Source: Flavobacteriales bacterium | GTDB lineage: Bacteria > Bacteroidota > Bacteroidia > Flavobacteriales_G > Salibacteraceae | Direction of reading: 5' to 3' | DNA: 64,000 nt | Assembly (NCBI GenBank): GCA_003499525.1 | Contig: DNTB01000076.1 | Location: forward strand, 70,253-134,252 | Part shown: one piece after another, positions 28,068-36,513 of the stretch | Layout: the number at the start of each line of letters is the position of its first letter | How positions within the stretch are numbered: the first letter of the stretch is position 1 | Made by a program: the position numbers and the translations under genes | The notes under the pieces: generated by a model | Told to the model about the DNA's origin: nothing | The model's input: only the letters and a program-made list of their open reading frames with translations | Databases searched by the model: none

Positions 28068-29336
28068 ATGAACCTGATTGAAGAACTTGAGTGGAGAGGA
28101 CTCATTCACGATGTCATACCCGGGACCCAGGAGCAATTGGAAAAAGAGCAAACTACCGGCTATGTAGGATTTGATCCAACAGCTCCGTCGCTGCATATTG
28201 GAAATTTGGTTCCGGTGGTTTTGCTAAAACATTTGCAAAGAGCAGGGCACAAACCCATAGTTCTCATGGGAGGAGCTACAGGAAGAGTTGGTGACCCTTC
28301 GGGAAAAGATAAAGAACGACAACTACTTGATGCAGAGGTTATTGAATCAAATGTTTTGACACAAACGGCTCAACTTCAAAAGTTTATTGACTTCGAGAAT
28401 ACCGACAATGGTGCCATCCTTGTAAATAATTACGATTGGTTTAAGGACATGAATTTTCTGGATTTCATTAGAGAAACCGGAAAGCATATTACCATAAACT
28501 ATATGATGGCAAAAGACTCTGTGAAGAACAGGCTGGAAGGTGGAATGTCATTTACCGAATTTTCATATCAGCTTGTTCAAGGGTATGATTTTCTAAAATT
28601 ATATGTAGACTATGATTGCAAGCTTCAAATGGGAGGCAGCGACCAATGGGGCAATATCACTACAGGAACAGAACTTATTCGCCGTAAAGCAGGCGGAGAG
28701 GCATTTGCGCTCACAGCGCCTTTGATAAAAAAAGCTGACGGATCAAAGTTTGGCAAAAGCGAGGGAGGCAACGTTTGGCTAAGTTCTGAATTGACCACAC
28801 CTTATGAATTCTATCAGTATTGGCTCAATACTTCTGATGAAGACGCAGAGAATTACATCAAGGTTTTTACTTTTTTAAGCCGTTCGGAAATTGAAGAAAT
28901 CGTCGAAAACCACAACAAGGAACCTCACCTAAGAAAGTTGCAAAAAAGACTGGCGGAAGAAGTCACCAAATTGGTACACTCAGAAAAAGCGCTGAATGTT
29001 GCACGGGCTTCTACAGAACTTCTCTTTGGCCGAGGGTCCGTTTCCATGCTTCACGGTATGGAAGACGATGAGATTTTATCCGTATTTGATGGTGTACCGC
29101 AAGCAAATCTTAACGATGCGGTTGGAATGGGAATCGCAGACCTATTGCATGAATCAGGGTTTTTGGCTTCTAAAGGAGAGGCGCGTCGTGCTCTCAAAGA
29201 GAACTCTATTAGTGTAAACAAGGAGAAAGTGAATGAAGCGTTTGTGCTGGAGGAGAAAGCGCTGATCAATCAAAAATATGTTCTCCTTCAGCACGGAAAA
29301 AAGAAATTCTTTTTGCTTTCTACAATTCCTGGTTGA
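28068..29336 (+). CDS. tyrS: Tyrosyl-tRNA synthetase
   Basis: 422 aa class I aminoacyl-tRNA synthetase. HIGH motif as PTAPSLHIGNLVP (about residue 40), KMSKS equivalent KADGSKFGKSEGG (about 225-235), tyrosine-binding SYQLVQGYDFLKLY, the GGSDQWGNIT stretch, and a C-terminal S4 RNA-binding domain (ESGFLASKGEARRALKENSISVNKEKV). The length is typical for the bacterial TyrS type 1. The end overlaps the convergent LuxE-like gene by 17 bp. Confidence 0.98.
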   Translation: MNLIEELEWRGLIHDVIPGTQEQLEKEQTTGYVGFDPTAPSLHIGNLVPVVLLKHLQRAGHKPIVLMGGATGRVGDPSGKDKERQLLDAEVIESNVLTQTAQLQKFIDFENTDNGAILVNNYDWFKDMNFLDFIRETGKHITINYMMAKDSVKNRLEGGMSFTEFSYQLVQGYDFLKLYVDYDCKLQMGGSDQWGNITTGTELIRRKAGGEAFALTAPLIKKADGSKFGKSEGGNVWLSSELTTPYEFYQYWLNTSDEDAENYIKVFTFLSRSEIEEIVENHNKEPHLRKLQKRLAEEVTKLVHSEKALNVARASTELLFGRGSVSMLHGMEDDEILSVFDGVPQANLNDAVGMGIADLLHESGFLASKGEARRALKENSISVNKEKVNEAFVLEEKALINQKYVLLQHGKKKFFLLSTIPG

Positions 29337-30324
29337 AGAGGAGGTTACACCCTCTAATATCGGCATGATCCAACCTGCCAAGAACAGAGAATCGGTCTTC
29401 TACCAATGAGCCCAGATCGGAAGTGGCAATAAAGGCGCAAGATTGAATGTTTGCCAGGTCTATAATGTTGAGTGCACCTGTTACACCTTCTTCCACAAAG
29501 TGAAAAGGATCGTACACATCCCTTATAAGAACCTTCATCCAGGGAGGAGTAATAAACTGTCCATCCGAAGGGGCATATGCCTGTGATTGTAATTCAGTCA
29601 TCCCGTACTCTGAATGAATTTGATCTACACCAAAGCTTTCGCAAAGAATCTCATGAAGCTCCTCTCTAATCAGTTCTTTTCGCCTCCCTTTCATTCCACC
29701 TGTTTCCATAACGGTGGTGTTTTTTAACTGAAACCTTTCTTTTTCAGCAAGCTCGAGAAGTGCAAAAGACACGCCAATGAGCAATATTTTCTTGCCTGAA
29801 CTATCCAATTCTTTGAGGGCCCGTGCTAGCAAATGTCGATCCGAATAAAACTTGCTGTTTCTATCATTTGATAAACGAATAAGCTCATCGACCATGTATA
29901 CTAGGGAGGACTGACCCTGTTCCTGATAAGAAGGCAGGTAAGCCAGAATAATCCAGTCTTTTGGAGGTCCGTAGATTAGCTCAAAAGCCTTTGTAAAACT
30001 ATTCCTGTACATATTAGGATTAGCGATGTAATGTGAGCTTCTATCCATATTACCAGTACCGGAACTTCGGAAAACCAGAGATGCCTGCTGCCCTTGAGCT
30101 AATAGCTTATGAGTTTTGAAAAACTCAATAGGCAAAAAGGGAATTTGTTTTGAAGAGGAAATTTTTTTGGGGTCTATTCCCAGAAAATTAACAAAAGCTG
30201 AGTAAAGGTCAACCCGCTCTGCCTGGTATCGAAACAGCATTAAGGCATGCTCTTCAAACTGATCCGAAGAACGAATTTGAACAAAGTCCTCAAACCTTTT
30301 AAAAATATCCTGCGTTATCTTCAA
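29320..30324 (-). CDS. LuxE-like acyl-protein synthetase / acyl-AMP ligase family protein
   Basis: 334 aa. Matches the LuxE/PaaK-like adenylate-forming family: QIPFLPIEFFKTHKLLAQGQ near residue 65, then VFRSSGTGNMDRSSHYI (phosphate-binding loop), IEHS-type stretch DQIHSEYGMTELQSQAYAPSDG (the adenine/active Tyr-Gly-Met-Thr-Glu motif), and LDHADIRGCNLL at the end. In luminous bacteria LuxE activates fatty acids for LuxC, but no luxC/lux gene is here, so this is an orphan family member. Bacteroidota often carry such genes in surface-lipid or pigment loci. Function unassigned. Confidence 0.8.
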   Translation of the reverse strand: MKITQDIFKRFEDFVQIRSSDQFEEHALMLFRYQAERVDLYSAFVNFLGIDPKKISSSKQIPFLPIEFFKTHKLLAQGQQASLVFRSSGTGNMDRSSHYIANPNMYRNSFTKAFELIYGPPKDWIILAYLPSYQEQGQSSLVYMVDELIRLSNDRNSKFYSDRHLLARALKELDSSGKKILLIGVSFALLELAEKERFQLKNTTVMETGGMKGRRKELIREELHEILCESFGVDQIHSEYGMTELQSQAYAPSDGQFITPPWMKVLIRDVYDPFHFVEEGVTGALNIIDLANIQSCAFIATSDLGSLVEDRFSVLGRLDHADIRGCNLLFNQEL

Positions 30325-30346
30325 TGTAGTAAATTAGCCCGCTGCT

Positions 30347-30856
30347 ATGATTCGTGCAAATCTAATTTTCCCTGTAATACTAGCTGTTTTTGCCCTCACT
30401 TCCTGTACGAAGGAAGAATGTTCCAAGACAGTTCCGGAATTGAGTTATTCAGAGTTCAGGTCAGTTGGGTTAAACGACTTTGCTCTGATTCATCGATTTA
30501 AAGATTGCGATGGTAATATTGGACTGGGCCAAAATGATTACATCCTAACTCCTGAAGGAGATACCCTGGAGGTAAATTTTCTTATTGATTACTACTATAT
30601 CGCGAACGGTGACACTTTTTTAGAGGCATATGTGGACTCCATTACCGGAGAAGAAGGTATTGGATTAAACAGTAAAATACCGGTTCTTTCCAACAATGCG
30701 GCGAGTGATATTCTGGAAGGCGAAATAGAGAAAAAAATGAACTGGTTTACGGATTTGTTAGGTCGAGACACCGTCTTTTTCAGAAGCACTTTGTATGACA
30801 ATGATGGAAATGCAAGCGAGGTGGTTCAATCGCCAGTTTTTATTATAACTCAATAA
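30347..30856 (+). CDS. Hypothetical lipoprotein
   Basis: 169 aa. Lipobox FALTSCTKEE (Cys about 20). The rest has a beta-rich pattern: HRFKDCDGNIGLGQND, PEGDTLEVNFLIDYYYIANGD, VFFRSTLYDNDGNASEVVQSP. The segment DCDGNIG.GQND recurs in Bacteroidota surface lipoproteins of unknown function, and its Asp/Asn richness may bind a metal. Transcribed divergently from the LuxE-like gene with a 22-bp gap; convergent with the M23 peptidase. Confidence 0.7.
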   Translation: MIRANLIFPVILAVFALTSCTKEECSKTVPELSYSEFRSVGLNDFALIHRFKDCDGNIGLGQNDYILTPEGDTLEVNFLIDYYYIANGDTFLEAYVDSITGEEGIGLNSKIPVLSNNAASDILEGEIEKKMNWFTDLLGRDTVFFRSTLYDNDGNASEVVQSPVFIITQ

Positions 30857-30859
30857 TTA

Positions 30860-32113
30860 TCAATTGGTTATATTATCTGCCAAAACGGCTTTGTTCCATT
30901 GAATTTTATCAATCTCGGGCCGGATGGAGTCAATATACATCTGAAATTCATCGTAATACTCCGGCTTTAGAGGTTCTGCAGGTGGCACTTCTTCTCTTCG
31001 GTGGTTTACCTGACTTCCGTTTTTCCAGAATCTATAGCACACATGAGGTCCTGTCGCAAGGCCGGTACTTCCTACATAACCGATAGTTTGACCTTGTTTA
31101 ACCCTTACACCTGGCTTAATTCCAGATTCAATTTTACTCATGTGAAGGTATTGTGTTGAATACGTGCCATTGTGCCTTATTTTAACATACCGGCCATTGT
31201 ATTTTTTGTACTGTGCTTCCACTATAACGCCATCTCCCGTAGCCATAATTGGTGTGCCCTTTGGGGCTGCGTAGTCTGTTCCAAGATGAGCTTTGTACCT
31301 TTTTTGAACCGGATGGAACCTCCGATACGAATACCCGGAAGATAGACGTCCAAATTTTAGGGGGGACTTCAAGAAAGCTTTTCTCAAACTTTCCTTTCCT
31401 TCATCAAAATAATCCCAGCCTTCTCCCTGATCAAAGCCGAAAGCATAAATGCTATCATTCATATGGCAAAATAATGCCGCTTCGACACGGTTAACACCCG
31501 CAAATTCGCCTTGCACAACCTTTTCTGTGAAAATAAGTTTGAAGAAATCTCCCTTCTGTAATCGATAAAAGTCAATGGTCCATGCATACATATCTGCAAG
31601 GTTTATGGCTACATCTACAGGGCCTCCATTGTCCACGATGGCATTGAAAAGTGACGTTTCTATTCGACCTCCCAGAGTCATGGTACGGTATGTGGCAGGG
31701 TGGCTGCCTTGTTCATATTCAACTGTGTCGCCCAAAGTATACATATGATAATGTTCCAGATCAGATTCATATACCAGGCGATCTTTATCAGAACTATCCC
31801 GGGCCAGAAGCACGGCGTATTTCTTCCCTGCCCTGAATTTTCGTACATCAAGGTTTTTCCGGGAAGCTTTAGCGAGCCTATCTATTTGAACATAATCAAT
31901 CCCATGGCGAAGGAGGATATCAGCAACAAATTCATTTTGTTCGATGACCCCCTGATGAACTTCATAGGATGAAGGGTCTAACCCAAAGATACTCTTCGGC
32001 TCTTGAAGAGCATTTTTTTCTTCTACTCCCTTAGGTTCACGCTTTCCCCGCTCTTCTTCACAGGAGGCAATAATTAGAAGTAGAACGATTAAAAAAAAGG
32101 ACTTCTTTATCAT
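30860..32113 (-). CDS. M23-family metallopeptidase lipoprotein, zinc motif HxC
   Basis: 417 aa. Lipobox IIASCEEER (Cys about 18). Middle region carries OapA/LysM-like features (VLARDSSDKDRLVYESDLEHYHMY). The C-terminal LytM domain holds AHLGTDYAAPKGTPIMATGDG (about 275, HxxxD zinc ligands), GRYVKIRHNGTYSTQYLHMSK and GPHVCYRFWKNGSQVNH (about 355). The last motif is normally GPHLHYE, so here the second zinc His of His-x-His is Cys. It hydrolyses or binds peptidoglycan cross-links if active. From memory many Bacteroidota paralogues share GPHVCYRFWKNG, so this is a lineage variant. ATGA overlap with the following dioxygenase gene. Confidence 0.87.
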   Translation of the reverse strand: MIKKSFFLIVLLLIIASCEEERGKREPKGVEEKNALQEPKSIFGLDPSSYEVHQGVIEQNEFVADILLRHGIDYVQIDRLAKASRKNLDVRKFRAGKKYAVLLARDSSDKDRLVYESDLEHYHMYTLGDTVEYEQGSHPATYRTMTLGGRIETSLFNAIVDNGGPVDVAINLADMYAWTIDFYRLQKGDFFKLIFTEKVVQGEFAGVNRVEAALFCHMNDSIYAFGFDQGEGWDYFDEGKESLRKAFLKSPLKFGRLSSGYSYRRFHPVQKRYKAHLGTDYAAPKGTPIMATGDGVIVEAQYKKYNGRYVKIRHNGTYSTQYLHMSKIESGIKPGVRVKQGQTIGYVGSTGLATGPHVCYRFWKNGSQVNHRREEVPPAEPLKPEYYDEFQMYIDSIRPEIDKIQWNKAVLADNITN

Positions 32114-33084
32114 GAATTGATCTCACTAAAAATCACATCTATTTTATTTCTTCCCCAATTCAATCGTTCTTCTTCAGTCCATAATTCGGGATAGAACATG
32201 CGCTGTTGAATCTTTGGTCTGAGGTACTCACGCCAATTTGAGCCACCAGTTGCCCGCAGGGGCTTTTGCCCCTTAACTAGGTACTGAACAGCCGTTCGAA
32301 AATGAGATAAAGGCCAGTTTACATTTACATCAGCATCCAACTGTTTGAGTGCCTCTATTAAAGGTTCTGGCTTTTCATGTTCTTTCAACCTTTCATAGCA
32401 AGCCCATATATTTTTGTTTCTCATTTCACGAGCCAGATTGAGCAACATATCCTGGTATTTCTCTTCAAACTGAATCAAAGTGTACGTTTTCTTACCTGTC
32501 TGGGCATCATTCGCTCCTTTTTTCCAATAAATATGCTCGAACATCTCGTCCACAGATGAATCCTTCGTAAACTGAGATCTTGCAGATTTCTCAACAAGAT
32601 TCAATAATTCTGTAGACATAATTTCGATGACCCGATACTGAAAGGACTGAAATCCGCTGGCAGGGGCGAGTGCATCTCTGAATTTAAGATATTGCTTGGG
32701 GTCCAGGCCTTTAGACATGATGTCAAAAGAATGTGAAAGCACCTTGAAATAGCGATTCACACGTAAAACTTTACGAATAAAAAACTCGGAATCAATCTCC
32801 TGAAATTCAGTTATTTGCTTGAGTTCATTGATGGATAAACGGAAGAATAATTCCGTGATTTGATGATAAACAATAAATATCTCTTCATCAGGGATATCGG
32901 TCTTGGGCTTTTGTAAAGTGAGCAAAGTATCTAGGTGGATATAATCCCAATAGGTAATATAATTTGAAACGGAAAGTCCCTTTAAAAAGGTGTTCATGTC
33001 CTGACTAGTAGCATCAAACTTTGCTTTGAGCTGCTCGAGAATATCGGCTGTTGAATCTTCCACTTTATAAGGTTTATAGCCCAA
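32110..33084 (-). CDS. Tryptophan 2,3-dioxygenase family protein
   Basis: 324 aa. Heme dioxygenase opening the indole ring of tryptophan (kynurenine pathway). Conserved features: ITYWDYIHLDTLLTLQKP, IFIVYHQITELFFRLSINELKQ, SGFQSFQYRVIE, and the heme-ligand region WPLSHFRTAVQYLVKGQKPLRATGGSNWREYL with MFYPELW. Sequence divergence from animal and proteobacterial TDO suggests the Bacteroidota subtype; substrate is inferred. Overlaps the M23 gene by 4 bp, an odd partner; coupling may be just tight packing. Confidence 0.85.
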   Translation of the reverse strand: MGYKPYKVEDSTADILEQLKAKFDATSQDMNTFLKGLSVSNYITYWDYIHLDTLLTLQKPKTDIPDEEIFIVYHQITELFFRLSINELKQITEFQEIDSEFFIRKVLRVNRYFKVLSHSFDIMSKGLDPKQYLKFRDALAPASGFQSFQYRVIEIMSTELLNLVEKSARSQFTKDSSVDEMFEHIYWKKGANDAQTGKKTYTLIQFEEKYQDMLLNLAREMRNKNIWACYERLKEHEKPEPLIEALKQLDADVNVNWPLSHFRTAVQYLVKGQKPLRATGGSNWREYLRPKIQQRMFYPELWTEEERLNWGRNKIDVIFSEINS

Positions 33085-33092
33085 AAGTAGAA

Positions 33093-33121
33093 TCGGGAGG
33101 CATATGTACTATACCTCCCGA
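33093..33121. terminator. Hairpin between DUF3108 gene and dioxygenase gene
   Basis: Perfect 8-bp arms TCGGGAGG / CCTCCCGA (33093-33100, 33114-33121) with a 13-base loop. On the minus strand it follows the DUF3108 stop by 24 bp, then TTCTACTTTTGG, so the T tract is poor. Could be a weak terminator or an attenuator ahead of the dioxygenase gene. Confidence 0.5.
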
Positions 33122-33145
33122 ATAAATACTATCAACATCAGATTA

Positions 33146-33949
33146 CTATTCTCTGGCCAGATCATGCAATAGGCCTTCCCAGGAAATGAGTTCCATTTTA
33201 ATAGAGCCTACTAAAACATCTGCTTTCATTAATACCGGTACCTTGTTTTTATCATCCGAGATGTACACGGTCAAATCCTCCGGATCATCGAAAATTCGTC
33301 CTTCCTGCACCAGCGGTTGAAACTTATGACAACGGTAAGTACCCGTCTTTATTTTGACCTTTTCCTTACCTAAATACCTGATTCTTAGCGGCTCCACTTT
33401 TTCATCAACAATGGCTTTAAACGAAATAACGTCTCCGATCTGGTAAGAGTCTAAATCGATATGACGAGCAAAATAGTAACTGCTTAAAAGATCCTGAACT
33501 CCTCCCGGGACTTTTATTATCTCCCCATTATGGGTAACAACTCGCTGATTCTCTCGATCAAAATTGTATTCCTTACGAAACTTAAATCCACCTTCGTTAA
33601 TATCCCGGACAAAGTGATAAGGTACCATGCTATCCGGATCCATGACAGTCTCGTAGTAATCGCGCACCTTATAGAAAAAGTCAAATGCACCTTTGCTTCT
33701 TCCCCACCCCTTGATATGTAGCATTGTTCTTCCCTGGTATTCCATATCTTCATTCTGCACCTCTACAATGGCCTTTCCGGCATCAATCCAGCCATAATGA
33801 ACGAGGTATTCCATCCTTTCACCTCTTTTGAAAACCTGGTAGTCTACCAAATGTAGTTCAGGGTCTTCACCAAAATTCTTCACGACAAATAATCCGCTAA
33901 CCGCTTGAGTCAGCAAACCCATTAACAGAATTAAAACGCCTTTTTTCAT
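33146..33949 (-). CDS. DUF3108 exported protein
   Basis: 267 aa. Signal peptide (MKKGVLILLMGLLTQAVSG), mature protein YQVFKRGERMEYLVHYGWIDAGKA, a hallmark of DUF3108, then beta strands (HIKGWGRSKGAFDFFYKVRD, YFARHIDLDSYQIGD) and a C-terminal part YRCHKFQPLVQEGRIFD and LTVYISDDKNKVPVLMKADVLVGSIKMEL. This domain resembles LolA/B-like lipid-carrying folds, but no function is assigned. Likely periplasmic. Confidence 0.85.
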   Translation of the reverse strand: MKKGVLILLMGLLTQAVSGLFVVKNFGEDPELHLVDYQVFKRGERMEYLVHYGWIDAGKAIVEVQNEDMEYQGRTMLHIKGWGRSKGAFDFFYKVRDYYETVMDPDSMVPYHFVRDINEGGFKFRKEYNFDRENQRVVTHNGEIIKVPGGVQDLLSSYYFARHIDLDSYQIGDVISFKAIVDEKVEPLRIRYLGKEKVKIKTGTYRCHKFQPLVQEGRIFDDPEDLTVYISDDKNKVPVLMKADVLVGSIKMELISWEGLLHDLARE

Positions 33950-33998
33950 TTCGCTGATCTTAGAAGAATATTACATTTCAAACCTCATGCCAAGAGTT

Positions 33999-34670
33999 CT
34001 ATAGAGCTCCACTAAGTACTATCACATATTCACCTCGAGGGTTTTTAACGGATTCTGTAGTCAGCAATTCTTCGAGGCTGCCTCTTAATACCTCTTCATG
34101 CAATTTAGAAATCTCTCTTACTACTGAAGCTTTCCTTTCAGGCCCGAAGATTTCGATCATTTGGTTTATGGCTTTCTCTATGCGATACGGAGACTCATAA
34201 AACACCATTGTTCTCGTCTCTTCGGACAATTCCTGAAGTCGCTTTAGCCTTCCTTTCTTGTGGGGCAAAAACCCTTCAAAAACAAACCTATCAGAAGGAA
34301 AACCACTTAGAACCAATGCCGGCAAAACTGCTGACGGCCCAGGTAAAACTTCTATTTCAATACCCCGTTCAATAGCGGCTCGAACCAATAGAAAACCCGG
34401 GTCTGATATACCTGGCATACCGGCATCGGAAACCAGTCCGGAGGCTTGGTTTGACTCAATGATTTCAAGGTATTCTTCCAATTTATTGTGCTCATTGTGC
34501 TGGTGAAAGGACTTCAACGGAACCTGGATATCAAAATGGGCAAGAAGCCTGGCCGTGTGACGGGTATCCTCGGCAAAAAGTAAATCAATAGATTTTAGAG
34601 TTTCAAGAGCCCTTAAGGTGATATCTTCCAGATTACCAATTGGAGTAGGAATGAGAATAAGTCGAGCCAC
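33999..34670 (-). CDS. rsmI: 16S rRNA (cytidine-1402-2'-O)-methyltransferase
   Basis: 223 aa. SAM-dependent methylase of the decoding centre of the 16S rRNA. Motifs LILIPTPIGNLEDITLRAL, FAEDTRHTARLL, VSDAGMPGISDPGFLLVRAA, EVLPGPSAVLPALVLSGFPSDRFVFEGFLP and TMVFYESPYRI are all present. Shorter than the ~280-aa E. coli protein because the C-terminal extension is absent, which is normal in this phylum. Three bp separate it from the TerB-like gene upstream. Confidence 0.96.
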   Translation of the reverse strand: MARLILIPTPIGNLEDITLRALETLKSIDLLFAEDTRHTARLLAHFDIQVPLKSFHQHNEHNKLEEYLEIIESNQASGLVSDAGMPGISDPGFLLVRAAIERGIEIEVLPGPSAVLPALVLSGFPSDRFVFEGFLPHKKGRLKRLQELSEETRTMVFYESPYRIEKAINQMIEIFGPERKASVVREISKLHEEVLRGSLEELLTTESVKNPRGEYVIVLSGAL

Positions 34671-34673
34671 AAG

Positions 34674-35078
34674 CTAAAGCATTCTTGATATAACTTTTAC
34701 CACCTTTGATTTTGGGGTCCCCATTTCAACTTCACCTACGACAGTCTCAAGGAAATTATCAATGTTGTCTTCTTCTATTCCAATTGCAACACCGATAGAC
34801 TGGCACAATCGGTATTCATTTTCGTGTATCTCACCATCGGCCAGCATCATATCTGTCAGTTCGTACATTAATCGGGCTCGTTCCTCCTTCTTCTGAGGTA
34901 GAGAGTCCATCACATTTGTGGTGACTCCTTTCATCATTAGATCCAGTTCTGAGCTCGTAAGGAAACCACGTCCGCTACTCTTGAATACTCTTGCTATCTC
35001 TGATTTATCCAAAATGCCATCGGCAAGAGCCATGGCCAGCAGTTGTTTTACATTATTATTGATGGAAGTTTGTTCCAT
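34674..35078 (-). CDS. TerB-like alpha-helical protein
   Basis: 134 aa. Two related helical halves, each with a DG...E signature: LAMALADGILDKSEIAR (about 14-30) and LTDMMLADGEIHENEYRLCQSI (about 74-95). This pattern belongs to the TerB fold family, in which acidic residues bind metal. No other ter gene is near, so tellurite resistance should not be assumed. It is between rsmI and an acidic coiled-coil gene on the same strand. Confidence 0.68.
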   Translation of the reverse strand: MEQTSINNNVKQLLAMALADGILDKSEIARVFKSSGRGFLTSSELDLMMKGVTTNVMDSLPQKKEERARLMYELTDMMLADGEIHENEYRLCQSIGVAIGIEEDNIDNFLETVVGEVEMGTPKSKVVKVISRML

Positions 35079-35101
35079 TCGATTAAAGATTTCGTTTCAG
35101 G

Positions 35102-35851
35102 CTAATTTAAAGGAAATCTTCTTTTTAGCAAGTTAATGAACCTTTGATATACCTCAGAGTTTTGATCCCACATCTTCGAGGGGCTGTAGTCCTTTTCCAA
35201 ATAGTCTAAAGCTTGCTGCAAGTCTGCCTTTTCGTCTATTATATTCAAGGCATTGTTGAGGTCTTCCATGTTACCATCAAATAACTCTGAGGCAAACTGA
35301 AACCGATCATTTAAACCCACTGATTCTTTTAGGCTCTTCACCATGTGGCCCTGAAACCTATCTGCCAATGATGGCTCAGTTGAAATCTTATCATTAATTT
35401 CAATGGATTGATTATCTGTCTTTTCCGTATCAAGGGCCTCACTGCGGGAGCTTTTATCCATAACCGCAGGTTCATCACTTGAACCATCGATCACCTCTAT
35501 TTCTGAATCATCTGAACTATTCGGAACTTCAATTTCTACATCTTCGGCAATAACCTCCTCAAATTCCTCTATAGATTTTACCACCTCATTAACTTTTGAT
35601 TGTACTTCTGAAGCTTGTGTATTTCTGTCGAACATTTCAAGGAATTCAATTTGCATTTCATCAGAATCTCTCAATTCACGAATAAAACGATAAACCGCCA
35701 AGGTGTCTTCGAGGCTGTTTAAAGCCTTATCAATCCTCTCCACTTCATCTATTCTCAGCTCTTCATTTGAGAAAATCTTCTCCGACAATTCGTTGAAATC
35801 CTCCAACTGATCTATGAGCTTCGCTCTGATAAATTTTTCTCTTTTCCCCAT
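35102..35851 (-). CDS. Hypothetical acidic protein
   Basis: 249 aa, no family recognised. N-terminal KREKFIRAKLIDQLEDFNELSEKIF and several Glu/Asp-rich helical stretches; a low-complexity middle (SSDDSEIEVIDGSSDEPAVMDK, about 115-145) looks disordered. The C-terminus SKMWDQNSEVYQRFINLLKRRFPLN is helical. Probably cytoplasmic. A TAnnTTTG box (TAATTTTG, minus strand 35892-35885) precedes it in the divergent gap with tdk. Confidence 0.6.
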   Translation of the reverse strand: MGKREKFIRAKLIDQLEDFNELSEKIFSNEELRIDEVERIDKALNSLEDTLAVYRFIRELRDSDEMQIEFLEMFDRNTQASEVQSKVNEVVKSIEEFEEVIAEDVEIEVPNSSDDSEIEVIDGSSDEPAVMDKSSRSEALDTEKTDNQSIEINDKISTEPSLADRFQGHMVKSLKESVGLNDRFQFASELFDGNMEDLNNALNIIDEKADLQQALDYLEKDYSPSKMWDQNSEVYQRFINLLKRRFPLN

Positions 35852-35884
35852 ATTTATTCATCTTTTTTTAATCAAACTGGCGTA

Positions 35885-35902
35885 CAAAATTAGTTAGATT
35901 TG
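35885..35902. promoter_or_regulatory. Divergent -7 boxes, acidic protein gene / tdk
   Basis: TAATTTTG on the minus strand (35892-35885) and TAGATTTG on the plus strand (35895-35902) both fit TAnnTTTG and lie back to back in an 80-bp gap. No -33 TTTG at the usual 19-21 spacing is evident. Confidence 0.4.
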
Positions 35903-35931
35903 TTCCAGCCTGAAACGCGCTTCTGTCCTTT

Positions 35932-36513
35932 ATGTTTCCTGAGAATTATGAAAATCGGCATCAGAAAAATGGTTGGATCGAAGTTATTTGTGGCTCTATG
36001 TTTTCAGGCAAAACAGAAGAACTCATCAGACGACTAAAAAGAGCTCGTATTGCCAGGCTAAAAACCGAAATATACAAACCCATTATAGATATCAGATACC
36101 ATAAGACGAATGTGGTATCACACGATGAAAATAGTATCGCTTCTATTCCCGTTCCGTCATCAGCCAATATACTGCTGCTATCGCACAACGTTGACGTGGT
36201 TGGAATAGACGAGGCACAATTCTTTGATGATCAGCTTGTGGAAGTATGCAATGAACTGGCTAATCGCGGCACCCGGGTCGTGGTGGCAGGTTTGGATATG
36301 GATTTCAAAGGTGACCCCTTTGGGCCTATGCCCGAACTGATAGCTTCTGCCGAATTTGTCACAAAAGTTCATGCCATTTGTGTTTCGTGCGGAAGTCTTG
36401 CCCAATATTCCCATCGGGTTGCGGAGAATGAAGAGCTAGTTCTCCTAGGCGAAAAGAAAACGTATATTCCTCTTTGCAGGAACTGTTTCAACTCTAAATC
36501 AAAGAAAAAGTGA
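35932..36513 (+). CDS. tdk: Thymidine kinase (type II)
   Basis: 193 aa, zinc-containing salvage kinase for thymidine. P-loop GSMFSGKTEELIRRL (about 21-35), Walker B VVGIDEAQFFDDQLVEV, thymidine-binding DMDFKGDPFGPMPELI, and zinc-cysteine pairs: CVSCG in the middle and CRNC at the end. Normal length and order. The stop overlaps the GTG start of the downstream gene (GTGA), coupling it to cell-wall synthesis genes. Confidence 0.96.
   Translation: MFPENYENRHQKNGWIEVICGSMFSGKTEELIRRLKRARIARLKTEIYKPIIDIRYHKTNVVSHDENSIASIPVPSSANILLLSHNVDVVGIDEAQFFDDQLVEVCNELANRGTRVVVAGLDMDFKGDPFGPMPELIASAEFVTKVHAICVSCGSLAQYSHRVAENEELVLLGEKKTYIPLCRNCFNSKSKKK

Noticed and set aside
34674..35078. Tellurite-resistance function for the TerB-like gene
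   Set aside because: Only the fold signature is present; no other ter genes are nearby.
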